DNA from: an uncultured Prevotella sp.
Lineage (GTDB): Bacteria > Bacteroidota > Bacteroidia > Bacteroidales > Bacteroidaceae
Direction of reading: 5' to 3'
Assembly (NCBI GenBank): GCA_945873145.1
Contig: CAMCBZ010000015.1
Span: 1 to 57,067, forward strand
DNA length: 57,067 nt
The notes beneath the pieces were generated by a model, which saw nothing but the letters and a program-made list of their open reading frames with translations, was not told the origin of the DNA and ran no database searches. The translations under genes were made by a program, and so were the position numbers. Positions 45,077 through 52,460 of the stretch are shown here, one piece after another (within the stretch, counting starts at the first letter, position 1; every line of letters begins with the position of its first letter).

Positions 45077-45109
45077 GGGGATGCCGACCCTTGATGAGCC
45101 TGCATCCCC
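45077..45109 (-). terminator. hairpin between the OmpA-like gene and mtgA
   Basis: Minus strand GGGGATGC (45109-45102) pairs with GCATCCCC (45084-45077), followed by CTTTTGG and then the mtgA ATG nine bases later. The T run is short, so it may be a partial terminator of the OmpA-like transcript or a translational block for mtgA. Confidence 0.55.
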
Positions 45110-45162
45110 TATTTATTTATTCTGCAAATGATATTGCAAAAACAATATTCTTTGTTATTAAC

Positions 45163-45831
45163 TTATTTCAGCGTTCCGTTCTCGGCCTTCTGCACCATTT
45201 CAGGGCTGGCATAGAGATAAACCTCTACACGGCGGTTCTGCGGTGCTACAGTCTTGTCGACAACAGGATTCTGACTGCCGTAGCCGGCAACATTCTTGAA
45301 CTGGCTGGAAGAGACACCCTGAGAAACCAAGTAGCTACTCACAGCCTGAGCACGAGACTGACTCAATGGCACATTGATCTTGTCACCACCTGTAGCATCT
45401 GTGTAGCCTTGAATATCTACAAGGCAATCGGTGTTGTTCTTCAAAACAGAGGCGAAATTGGTCAAGTCTTTCTTAGCAGCAGCACGAAGTGTAGACTTGT
45501 TCAAGTCGAACTGAAGGCCACTGTCGAAAGTCAACTTAACAGCTTTCAGGCCATTAGCATCTGTAACTTCCTCGACTTTGGCGTTCTGCACTTTTGCTGC
45601 AGCTTCAGCTTTCACTTTGTCCATATGACGACCAATGATAGCACCGGTACCAGCACCAACCGCACTACCAATGGCAGCACCTACAGCTGTGTTGCCTGCG
45701 ATCTTACCGACAATTGCACCTAAAGCAGCGCCTGCACCGGTGCCGATCAAAGCACCATTGCCCTGACTCGTGCCACAGCTGGTGATGGTCAGCATGCACA
45801 ATCCCATTGTTGCTAATGTAATCTTTTTCAT
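45163..45831 (-). CDS. OmpA-family peptidoglycan-binding lipoprotein
   Basis: A 222-residue envelope protein. The N-terminus is a type II signal peptide with lipobox TSC (Cys19). A glycine-zipper segment (residues about 28-68, with repeated GAxxGxxxG) suggests oligomer or membrane packing. The C-terminal OmpA domain (about 110-222) carries DIQGYTDATGGDKIN and the LSQSRAQAVSSYLVSQG helix with the peptidoglycan-contact Arg region NRRVEVYL. It anchors the outer membrane to the cell wall. Divergent from proS. Strong codon bias suggests an abundant protein. Confidence 0.88.
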   Translation of the reverse strand: MKKITLATMGLCMLTITSCGTSQGNGALIGTGAGAALGAIVGKIAGNTAVGAAIGSAVGAGTGAIIGRHMDKVKAEAAAKVQNAKVEEVTDANGLKAVKLTFDSGLQFDLNKSTLRAAAKKDLTNFASVLKNNTDCLVDIQGYTDATGGDKINVPLSQSRAQAVSSYLVSQGVSSSQFKNVAGYGSQNPVVDKTVAPQNRRVEVYLYASPEMVQKAENGTLK

Positions 45832-45875
45832 ATTACTAATGTTTTAAATTTTGTTGGTTGATCTTTTTTCTAATG

Positions 45876-45883
45876 CAAAGGTA
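45876..45883 (-). promoter_or_regulatory. -7 element of the OmpA-like gene (TACCTTTG)
   Basis: Minus-strand TACCTTTG, about 45 bases before the ATG; CTCG at the -33 spacing is a poor match. Confidence 0.5.
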
Positions 45884-45927
45884 ACTCTTTTTTCGCTTTG
45901 TGCGAGAGCTATCCGATATTTTTTTCG

Positions 45928-45935
45928 TAACTTTG
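45928..45935 (+). promoter_or_regulatory. proS -7 element (TAACTTTG)
   Basis: TAACTTTG, about 94 bases before the proS ATG; no TTTG at the -33 spacing. The long 5' UTR is noted but contains no structure I recognise. Confidence 0.45.
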
Positions 45936-46028
45936 TGGCAAAATTAAGTAAATAATAAATTTTGCAGGGAGGAAAATGCCTATCTTGCTATAGGCAATTC
46001 CCTATTCTGCTCTGATCAACTTATTAAA

Positions 46029-47510
46029 ATGGCTAAAGAACTGAAAGAATTGACCAAGCGGGCTGACAACTATAGCCAGTGGTACAACGACTTGGTGATG
46101 AAGGCAGACCTGGCTGAGACTGCGCCTGTGCGTGGCTGTATGATTATCAAACCATACGGCTATGCCATCTGGGAAAAGATGCAAGCTGTGCTCGATAAGA
46201 TGTTTAAAAAGCAAGGAGTGCAGAATGCTTATTTCCCATTGCTTATCCCGAAGAGCTTCTTTGCTCGTGAGGCTGAGCACGTAAAGGGCTTCGCCAAAGA
46301 AAGTGCTGTGGTTACTCATTATCGACTGAAGACCAGTGACGACGGAAAGGATATCATTGTGGATCCAGCCGCAAAGCTCGATGAGGAGCTGATCATCCGT
46401 CCTACTTCAGAGACCATGATCTGGCATACCTATAAAAACTGGATTCACTCTTGGCGTGACCTGCCTATCATGTGTAACCAGTGGTGTAATGTGATGCGCT
46501 GGGAGATGCGTACACGTCCATTCCTGCGTACTTCTGAGTTCTTGTGGCAAGAAGGTCATACAGCACATGCAACTTCCGAGGAGGCACAGGCTGAGGCCCA
46601 GAAGATGCTCAAGGTGTATGCTGACTTTGTCGAGAATTGGATGGGTGTACCTGTCATCCAGGGTGTCAAGAGTGAGACCGAGCGCTTTGCCGGAGCTTTG
46701 GAAACCTATACGATCGAAGCTATGATGCAAGACGGCAAAGCTCTACAAAGTGGTACCAGCCACTTCCTGGGCCAAAATTTTGCTAAGAGCTTCGATGTCA
46801 CTTTCTTGAATAAGGAGAACAAGCCTGAGTATGTATGGGCTACTTCCTGGGGCGTTTCTACTCGTTTGATGGGTGCACTGATCATGGTTCACTCAGATGA
46901 TAACGGATTGGTGTTGCCTCCGAAGTTGGCTCCTATTCAGGTTGTCATTGTACCTATTACAAAGAACAAAGAGCAACTTGCTGCTATCACTGAAAAACTG
47001 AAGCCTGTCATTGATAAGTTCGATGAGTTAGGCATCAGTGTGAAGTATGATGATGCAGACAACAAACGCCCTGGATTCAAGTTCGCCGACTACGAGCTCA
47101 AGGGTGTGCCTGTAAGACTGGTGATGGGTGGACGTGACTTAGAGAACAATACAATCGAGGTCATGCGTCGCGACACACTGGAGAAAGAGAATGTCAGCTT
47201 TGACGGTATTGTAGAGCGTGTGAAGAACCTGCTTGATGATATTCAGAAGAACGTCTTTGAAAAGGCTCGCAAATATCGTGATGCACATGTCTACGAATGT
47301 GACAACTACGAAGAGTTCAAGGAGCGTATCAAAGACGGTGGTTTCTTCCTTTGCCACTGGGACGGTACTCCCGAGACTGAGGCTAAGATCAAAGAGGATA
47401 CGCAGGCTACTATCCGATGCATCCCCTTCGCCTATGAGCAGACACCGGGTGTAGACATGGTAAGTGGCAAACCAGCTAAATATCGTGTCATCATCGCAAG
47501 AGCATACTAA
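46029..47510 (+). CDS. proS: prolyl-tRNA synthetase, archaeal/eukaryotic type
   Basis: Class II aminoacyl-tRNA synthetase charging tRNA-Pro (493 residues). The class II motifs are [18 protein letters not shown] (motif 1 region), [16 protein letters not shown] and [16 protein letters not shown] (motif 2), and the motif 3 region [20 protein letters not shown]. The anticodon-binding domain has QVVIVPI and [13 protein letters not shown], and a C-terminal zinc-binding-like extension ends in RVIIARAY. It lacks the bacterial-type editing insertion, so it belongs to the shorter archaeal-like class that Bacteroidetes use. It has its own promoter box and terminator. Confidence 0.95.
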   Translation: MAKELKELTKRADNYSQWYNDLVMKADLAETAPVRGCMIIKPYGYAIWEKMQAVLDKMFKKQGVQNAYFPLLIPKSFFAREAEHVKGFAKESAVVTHYRLKTSDDGKDIIVDPAAKLDEELIIRPTSETMIWHTYKNWIHSWRDLPIMCNQWCNVMRWEMRTRPFLRTSEFLWQEGHTAHATSEEAQAEAQKMLKVYADFVENWMGVPVIQGVKSETERFAGALETYTIEAMMQDGKALQSGTSHFLGQNFAKSFDVTFLNKENKPEYVWATSWGVSTRLMGALIMVHSDDNGLVLPPKLAPIQVVIVPITKNKEQLAAITEKLKPVIDKFDELGISVKYDDADNKRPGFKFADYELKGVPVRLVMGGRDLENNTIEVMRRDTLEKENVSFDGIVERVKNLLDDIQKNVFEKARKYRDAHVYECDNYEEFKERIKDGGFFLCHWDGTPETEAKIKEDTQATIRCIPFAYEQTPGVDMVSGKPAKYRVIIARAY

Positions 47511-47530
47511 TTTTAACTCTTCATAAATAA

Positions 47531-47578
47531 ATTAAGCCTCGTTCTACACTACTGTGTCGAACGAGGCTTAATCTTTTT
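47531..47578 (+). terminator. proS intrinsic terminator (also usable on the minus strand)
   Basis: ATTAAGCCTCGTTC (47531-47544) pairs with GAACGAGGCTTAAT (47559-47572), followed by CTTTTTT. Also downstream of ribE on the opposite strand. Confidence 0.85.
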
Positions 47579-47622
47579 TGATTAATGATGTAAACGTATG
47601 TCCAAGACAACACCTATGAAGG

Positions 47623-48225
47623 CTACTCAAAATGTCTGAGACGGGCGATATACTTACCTATGATATCAAATTCAAGATTGACAACACTGCCAACCTTTAT
47701 GTCCCGGAAATTGGTATTTTGTCGTGTATAAGGGATAATAGCCACACGGAAACTGTCGTCGGTAGGATCACAAACGGTAAGCGATACGCCGTTGACAGTA
47801 ACAGAGCCTTTGTCTACGGTAAAGTAGCCACGGCGGGCCATCTCAGGATTGTTGCGATACTTAAAGGTGAAATAGGCCGAGCCGTCAGCATCTTCTATAT
47901 TTGTGCAAACAGCCGTCTCGTCAACATGACCTTGAACGATGTGTCCGTCAAGTCGCCCGTTCATCATCATTGATCGCTCAACATTGACAGCATCTCCCAC
48001 CTTCAGCAGTCCAAGGTTGGAACGCTCCAAAGTCTCTTTCATGGCTGTCACTGTATAGCAGTCATCCTTCAAGTCTACCACAGTCAGACAAACGCCATTG
48101 TGTGAAACGCTTTGGTCGATTTTCAGCTCATGCGTGAAAGAGCAACTCAGTGTGAGATTTATATTTCCCTGATCTTGTGTGATGGCTTTGACGGTGGCCA
48201 TTTCTTCAACAATACCGCTAAACAT
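47623..48225 (-). CDS. ribE: riboflavin synthase, alpha subunit
   Basis: A 200-residue enzyme that dismutates two 6,7-dimethyl-8-ribityllumazines to riboflavin. Both lumazine-binding repeats are present: MFSGIVEEMATV at the start of repeat 1 with SVSHNGVCLTVVDL, and GHIVQGHVDETAV opening repeat 2 with GSVTVNGVSLTVCD. Length and ends are normal. A clear Shine-Dalgarno sequence (AGAGGAG) precedes the ATG. Upstream lies a promoter, a structured leader and a terminator (see below), so expression is probably controlled by transcription attenuation. No other riboflavin genes are in the window. Confidence 0.95.
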   Translation of the reverse strand: MFSGIVEEMATVKAITQDQGNINLTLSCSFTHELKIDQSVSHNGVCLTVVDLKDDCYTVTAMKETLERSNLGLLKVGDAVNVERSMMMNGRLDGHIVQGHVDETAVCTNIEDADGSAYFTFKYRNNPEMARRGYFTVDKGSVTVNGVSLTVCDPTDDSFRVAIIPYTRQNTNFRDIKVGSVVNLEFDIIGKYIARLRHFE

Positions 48226-48284
48226 AATTTGTCTCCTCTTTGTTAATTATGAATGTTACTTGTCCTAAGTCTATTGATAAGAAT

Positions 48285-48328
48285 AAAAAAGGAGAATACG
48301 CGAGACCATTGCCTACGCGCCATTCTCC
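48285..48328 (-). terminator. intrinsic terminator in the ribE leader (attenuator)
   Basis: Minus strand GGAGAAT (48328-48322) pairs with ATTCTCC (48297-48291), with an additional CGCG/CGCG pairing inside, and runs into TTTTTT (48290-48285). It sits 60 bases before the ribE start and after the leader promoter, in the position of an attenuator. No second promoter box is seen between it and ribE. Confidence 0.85.
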
Positions 48329-48335
48329 GTATGGA

Positions 48336-48521
48336 AAGGGGTTGCAACGATGATGTGATGAAAACTCCAGCTATAAAAGTTGTGGGCCCTCCCTGCCTTT
48401 GTAATCCACCGGCTTTACAGCTGCTGCTTTCGCAACATTGTGGCCCGCCATCAACAAGAGAAGAAATCCCGGTTTTCATTGTAATTTGATGAGTATCCCG
48501 ATCGAACCGAAACAACCCCTT
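48336..48521 (-). ncRNA. structured leader RNA upstream of ribE, possible riboswitch or attenuator sensor
   Basis: On the minus strand four pairings nest inside each other. The outer stem is AAGGGGUUG (48521-48513) with CAACCCCUU (48344-48336), 9 bp perfect. A second stem is AUGAAAAC (48479-48472) with GUUUUCAU (48365-48358), 8 bp perfect. Inside lie a hairpin GUUGC-GAAA-GCAGC with a GNRA loop (48436-48423) and a stem AGCUGUAAAG (48422-48413) with CUUUUAUAGCU (48379-48369). The terminator follows eight bases later. I do not see the conserved segments of the FMN, cobalamin, TPP or lysine riboswitches. Folding was done by eye only. Confidence 0.6.
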
Positions 48522-48543
48522 ATGGTTTTCTCCATTTCATCTG

Positions 48544-48575
48544 CAAATTTACAAGATTCATTCCATATCACCAAA
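48544..48575 (-). promoter_or_regulatory. ribE leader promoter, TTTG-N20-TAAATTTG
   Basis: Minus strand TTTG (48575-48572), 20 bases, TAAATTTG (48551-48544). Full consensus match. The transcript would begin near 48537, about 15 bases before the outer stem of the leader. Confidence 0.75.
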
Positions 48576-48617
48576 TATTCTGATGAAATTTGCGTTTATT
48601 AATGAAAAGATATTGGT

Positions 48618-49574
48618 ATGAGACACATTCTGACATTGCTCCTTTGGGGATTGTTCACAGCATCGGCTCGAGCACAAATCACCATATCGCTCAATCCCCA
48701 GCAACAATTCAAAGAGACAATCCCTGCAGGTAATTACAGTGGCATAGCTTGGTTGGGAGGTACACGATATGCGGTGGTTAGTGATAAAAGCGAGCATGAC
48801 GGTTATTTTGTTTTCGATATTCAGCTTGATTCCATAACGGGTGCGATACTTTCAGCTAAGAATTTAGGATTCTACGGATCTGAAAAGCCAGGGAGAGATG
48901 ATGAAGGCATTGCTTACTTACCCGACCGAGGAACGCTGATGGTCAGTGGTGAAGCTGACAACCGCATCATTGAATTTGACAGACAAGGACGTTATACCGG
49001 ACGTGTCACTGCCTGGCCGGACTCTTTAGGACATCTACCAGGAAACGAAGGGTTGGAAGCTCTGACATACTGCATGGATAACCGCCATCTTTGGACATGC
49101 AACGAAACTGCACCAATAAGATTGCTGGAGATCGACAGCATCATGAGAGTCAACCGCGTCATTCCCTATAAGATGGACTCTGCAACCATTTCACCGCGTG
49201 AAGACTCTTTCTACACATTTGGAGTACCTTCATTGTGTGCTTTGAATGCTGACAGCCTCCTGGTACTTGAACGTGAAGCTTATGTTCCAAAAATGAAGTT
49301 GGGAGCATTTGTCAAGTGCAAGTTGTTTTGCTACAACATCATTACGTCTGAGAAAACACTGCTTGCACAGTGGCAGACCAATATGAAACTCTTTGATCAT
49401 AGCTTCGCCAACTACGAAGGCATGTGTCTTGGGCCTCAACTAGCAGGGGGTAAACGCGTATTGGTGATGGTTGCAGATTCTCAAAACCAATATGCTGGCG
49501 TGTTACGAGACTGGCTGAAGACGGCTGTACTCGTCAAAAGTGTAGCGACGGGCAACCAACAAAGCAACAAATAA
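48618..49574 (+). CDS. phytase-like / esterase-like beta-propeller protein, secreted
   Basis: A 318-residue protein with a cleavable signal peptide (LLLWGLFTASARA-Q) and the pattern of the 'esterase-like activity of phytase' family: YSGIAWLGGTRYAVVSDKS, RDDEGIAYLPDRGTLMVSGE, GNEGLEALTYC and NYEGMCLGPQL, each a blade of a propeller. The repeated D-E-G/N-E-G segments are probable metal sites. The real substrate is not known from sequence. Its last 72 bases overlap the 3' end of the convergent FetB-like gene. It starts 42 bases beyond the ribE leader's -33 element, divergently. Confidence 0.8.
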   Translation: MRHILTLLLWGLFTASARAQITISLNPQQQFKETIPAGNYSGIAWLGGTRYAVVSDKSEHDGYFVFDIQLDSITGAILSAKNLGFYGSEKPGRDDEGIAYLPDRGTLMVSGEADNRIIEFDRQGRYTGRVTAWPDSLGHLPGNEGLEALTYCMDNRHLWTCNETAPIRLLEIDSIMRVNRVIPYKMDSATISPREDSFYTFGVPSLCALNADSLLVLEREAYVPKMKLGAFVKCKLFCYNIITSEKTLLAQWQTNMKLFDHSFANYEGMCLGPQLAGGKRVLVMVADSQNQYAGVLRDWLKTAVLVKSVATGNQQSNK

Positions 49575-50276
49575 AGAGATCATGGAGCCCGAAAGAATTG
49601 CAAAGAAAAACATGAAGTTAAGAATTGCAGCTTTCAGAACAGGCACCCCAGCCCACACCAAAACTAACAGAAGAAGTGGAGATGCTGTGAGCATAGTAGT
49701 GGATATACGCCGAAGTACCCACAATGCAGTGCTCTGCAAAGAACGACGAAGAAAATACGCTACTGCCTGATGATGCGTGCAACCATTGCCCAATAAATAG
49801 TTATATAAGGCGGCATGATTTTGTAGTCCGACATAATATTTACGGATGCCACGAACCATGTTAAACGATATAGAGCCAGCCAGTAAACATACAATAGGAA
49901 GGAAATACTGGGGCAAGAAAGACTGAGGCAAGGGTGTAACAAGCATGGCAGATATAGGAGCAAAGACCAGTATAACTACCAATAATCCCGTGAAAGAAGG
50001 AATTAGTAGTCGCCGTAATTTTAAACGGAACCGCAGCATGGCCCATATACATGTTACCACTACCAAGATGAAGGCTGCCAATATGGTGAGCCAAAGATGG
50101 TTTTGCCAAATAGCGAAGGAAAGAATGGCGCCACAAAGAACAATCAGCACCAACAGGCTGACACTCCCTTTCAGCAGCTTATCACTAATATTGAGCTTCA
50201 GTATATTGTCGAATACAAATGGTATGGCCAACAACAAGACGCAGAACAAAAGTTCGCCAAATAATTGTAAACTCAT
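49503..50276 (-). CDS. FetB-like (UPF0014) membrane protein
   Basis: A 257-residue membrane protein with about seven hydrophobic helices. The C-terminal half aligns by eye with E. coli FetB, the permease of the FetAB iron exporter: LPIVCLLAGSISFNMV for the IPIAGMIAGNAMVAV segment, NYLLGNGCTHHQAVAYFLRRSLQSTAL for the coupling helix, and a final LVARRYTFDEY. The family's conserved GLVSLPGMMSG loop is lost (here LTASPLLLLVLVWAGV). The gene starts three bases after the partner ATPase-like gene. Metal or thiol export is the family's role; whether this diverged copy transports is open. Confidence 0.7.
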   Translation of the reverse strand: MSLQLFGELLFCVLLLAIPFVFDNILKLNISDKLLKGSVSLLVLIVLCGAILSFAIWQNHLWLTILAAFILVVVTCIWAMLRFRLKLRRLLIPSFTGLLVVILVFAPISAMLVTPLPQSFLPQYFLPIVCLLAGSISFNMVRGIRKYYVGLQNHAALYNYLLGNGCTHHQAVAYFLRRSLQSTALWVLRRISTTMLTASPLLLLVLVWAGVPVLKAAILNFMFFFAILSGSMISLFVALLVARRYTFDEYSRLQPVS

Positions 50277-50279
50277 GGT

Positions 50280-50924
50280 CTATTCACTTTTTGATGTTAT
50301 ATTGATTACTTGAAAAGAGTCGATAGGTTGAGTCTGTGTCGTACAGATCACTTCTCTACCCTGTCTCGCCAGCTGAGTGATAAAAGCATCCACTGTCTCA
50401 TTTTTGACAATGGGCTCTTCTATTAGTACAATGGATCCCCTTCGTAAGGATACCAATGATAAAAGCACGAGCCAAAGCACAGACGGAGGGACACTGCGTA
50501 TCTTTTCTTTCCATACCGTAGGGTTGATGCTTAGACTATTCCATGTCTCAGTCAAAGCTTCTGCTCTGAGATTTTTGCCATTGTATTTGCTGACAACCTG
50601 CCTGCAAAGTTCTCCTACAGTCATATCTACCTGTGGCAAGAAATGAGGCACATAGCACATCATTTGTCGGAAGAAGGCCCCCGACCCATAGGTCACCAAT
50701 TCTCCGTCAACCGTTATGTATCCACCTTTCACCTTGTCAAGTCCAAGAATAGCCATAATAAGTTGATGCCCCGCTGCTGGGTCTACGACAATCGATGATA
50801 CCTTTCCCGGACATGCCACCATAGTGAAAGGAAGCGTCTTGTCATCTATCACTACGTCTTTAAATTCCAATATCCCAGGATCTTTGTATGTCGTGAAATC
50901 AAAGTCTTTTATCAGCTTGTTCAT
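50280..50924 (-). CDS. degenerate ABC ATPase-like protein (FetA-like, catalytic motifs lost)
   Basis: A 214-residue protein with the layout of a small ABC ATPase but without its motifs. The Walker A site reads VVDPAAGHQLIMAILGL (about residues 46-62), with no GKS/T. The signature LSGGQ region is replaced by SVPPSVLWLVLLSL (about 144-157). Walker B is GSIVLIEEPI (about 163-172) and the H-loop histidine is gone (CTTQTQ, about 194-199). The frame is intact with normal codon use and is tightly packed with the FetB-like gene, so it is not simply a decayed pseudogene. ATG 50924 is preferred over 50933. Loss of ATPase activity is inferred. Confidence 0.7.
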   Translation of the reverse strand: MNKLIKDFDFTTYKDPGILEFKDVVIDDKTLPFTMVACPGKVSSIVVDPAAGHQLIMAILGLDKVKGGYITVDGELVTYGSGAFFRQMMCYVPHFLPQVDMTVGELCRQVVSKYNGKNLRAEALTETWNSLSINPTVWKEKIRSVPPSVLWLVLLSLVSLRRGSIVLIEEPIVKNETVDAFITQLARQGREVICTTQTQPIDSFQVINITSKSE

Positions 50925-50954
50925 ACGCCTCAATCTTGTTAATCCTTCTTTGTT

Positions 50955-51854
50955 CTAAGCCTTCTGTGGTAGTGCTTTGCTGACGATGTACACACCGAGG
51001 AGAATGCTGCCCGCACCCATGAAAGCCAATATTGTCATGCGCTCGTGCAAGACAAGTGCGCTGGCTACGACCGTGCTGACCGGATTGAGATAGATATAGT
51101 TGCTGGCAGAAATTGCACCAATTTTCTTAATTACAAAGCTCCACAATGCAAAACAGGCAAAGCTGGCTACAACGCCAAGGAAGAGCAAGTTGCCCCACAC
51201 AGCCGGTTGCAGGAAACCCTGCAGCGGAAAGTTCCAAGGACGTACTAAATAAACCGGCAACACGGTAACGAGTCCATAGAAGAAAACTTTGCGCGTGACA
51301 AACACGCTGCTATAGTGGGTAACATGTCTCATCAGAATGCTATAGATAGCCCAGCAAAGAGATGCAGCAAGTGCCAGAAGGTCACCCAAGGGGTTGATTT
51401 TCAAGACAAACTGTCCATTAAACACCACAAGTCCCACACCAATCGTAGCCACCAGTGAACCGATAATTAGCTTGCGGTTGGCATGTATATCCTTAAGAAA
51501 GAGAAGCGCTAATATCGTTGTCAACAAAGGAGCTGTGCAGACGATGAAAGACACGTTGTTGACATAGCCGACCTTCACCGCAATGTTCTCGGTAACAAAG
51601 TAGAGCGAACCGCCGGTAATGCCCAAAAGTACCATCAATAATTCATCACGCAGGTTGTCGCACCATAATTTTCTCGGAGAGATCAGCCATATACAGAGCC
51701 ATGCGAACAGGAAGCGGAGTGTAAAAATCTCATGGGCCATCAATCCGTGATTGAGCAATACTTTTGAGTTGACAAAGGTCACTCCCCAAGTCAACACCAC
51801 AATGATGCCGAGAAGATGATATGGCCAGGATTTTCTTAATTCCATGTTTTCCAT
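50955..51854 (-). CDS. EamA/DMT family transporter
   Basis: A 299-residue drug/metabolite transporter with ten predicted helices in two EamA repeats: TWGVTFVNSKVLL and FTLRFLFAWLCIW mark the first, SLCWAIYSILMRHV and NYIYLNPVSTVVASALVLHER the second, which is the family's most conserved segment. Such proteins often export amino acids or metabolites; the substrate is unknown. It lies 10 bases after the HMA/AraC gene and 30 before the ABC-like gene in one operon. Confidence 0.85.
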   Translation of the reverse strand: MENMELRKSWPYHLLGIIVVLTWGVTFVNSKVLLNHGLMAHEIFTLRFLFAWLCIWLISPRKLWCDNLRDELLMVLLGITGGSLYFVTENIAVKVGYVNNVSFIVCTAPLLTTILALLFLKDIHANRKLIIGSLVATIGVGLVVFNGQFVLKINPLGDLLALAASLCWAIYSILMRHVTHYSSVFVTRKVFFYGLVTVLPVYLVRPWNFPLQGFLQPAVWGNLLFLGVVASFACFALWSFVIKKIGAISASNYIYLNPVSTVVASALVLHERMTILAFMGAGSILLGVYIVSKALPQKA

Positions 51855-51864
51855 CTGACTCAGT

Positions 51865-52434
51865 TTATATTTTATCTAAGGCTATGCGGGAGTTGAGACT
51901 CAAAGACTTGAACTTAGAAGGTGTCATCCCTGTAACATTCTTGAACTGACTGCTTAGATAAGCAACACTTGAATAGTTCATCTGCTGTGCGATTTGCGTG
52001 AGTGTCAACTCGTCATACTTCAAGAGCTCTTTCACTCTTTCCACCCGTTGCAGCATGTAATACCGCTCAATGGTCATGCCAGTACACTCGCTGAAGAGTT
52101 TGCTCAGCCGACTATAATCTAAATGAAATTTCTCTGCGAGATAGGCACTGAGTGTCAGAGGCTGTCCAGAGGACTTGTAATGCACCAAATCGATGATTGC
52201 GGTCTTGATCTGATGCATCAGTTGTTGCCGCTGATCCACAAGCAACTCAAATCCAATGGACTTGAGTGCCTGAGCCAATTGCAATCGTTTTTCATCGCTG
52301 AGGCTGTCCTCTTCAATAGTGACAACGCCCAACTCTACAGCAAGCGGATGTAGCTCTGCTTGTTCCAAGATCTGTTTGACAGCCATCTTGCAACGGTCGC
52401 AAACCATATTTTTGATATATAGTGTCTGAGACAT
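51865..52434 (-). CDS. fused HMA-like metal-binding / AraC-type transcription regulator
   Basis: A 189-residue regulator of unusual build. Residues 1-70 resemble a heavy-metal-associated ferredoxin fold with KNMVCDRCKMAV, giving a CxxC pair at Cys12 and Cys15. Residues about 80-185 form an AraC DNA-binding domain: LSAYLAEKFHLDYSRLSKLF is the first helix-turn-helix, LTLTQIAQQMNYSSVAYLSSQF the second, ending in GMTPSKFKSL. Binding of a metal (copper or another thiophilic ion) to the CxxC could change DNA binding. This fusion is recalled from other Bacteroidetes genomes. It probably regulates its own operon or the neighbouring feoAB gene. Confidence 0.82.
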   Translation of the reverse strand: MSQTLYIKNMVCDRCKMAVKQILEQAELHPLAVELGVVTIEEDSLSDEKRLQLAQALKSIGFELLVDQRQQLMHQIKTAIIDLVHYKSSGQPLTLSAYLAEKFHLDYSRLSKLFSECTGMTIERYYMLQRVERVKELLKYDELTLTQIAQQMNYSSVAYLSSQFKNVTGMTPSKFKSLSLNSRIALDKI

Positions 52435-52460
52435 AATCAGCTACTGATTTTAAAGAAAAC

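Noticed and set aside
48336..48521. FMN, cobalamin, TPP or lysine riboswitch
   Set aside because: Position before ribE suggests FMN, but the conserved GGGUGAAAUUCCC and GCCCGCGAGC-type segments are absent. A GCAGCUGUAA stretch faintly recalls the cobalamin core, but its other conserved boxes are missing.
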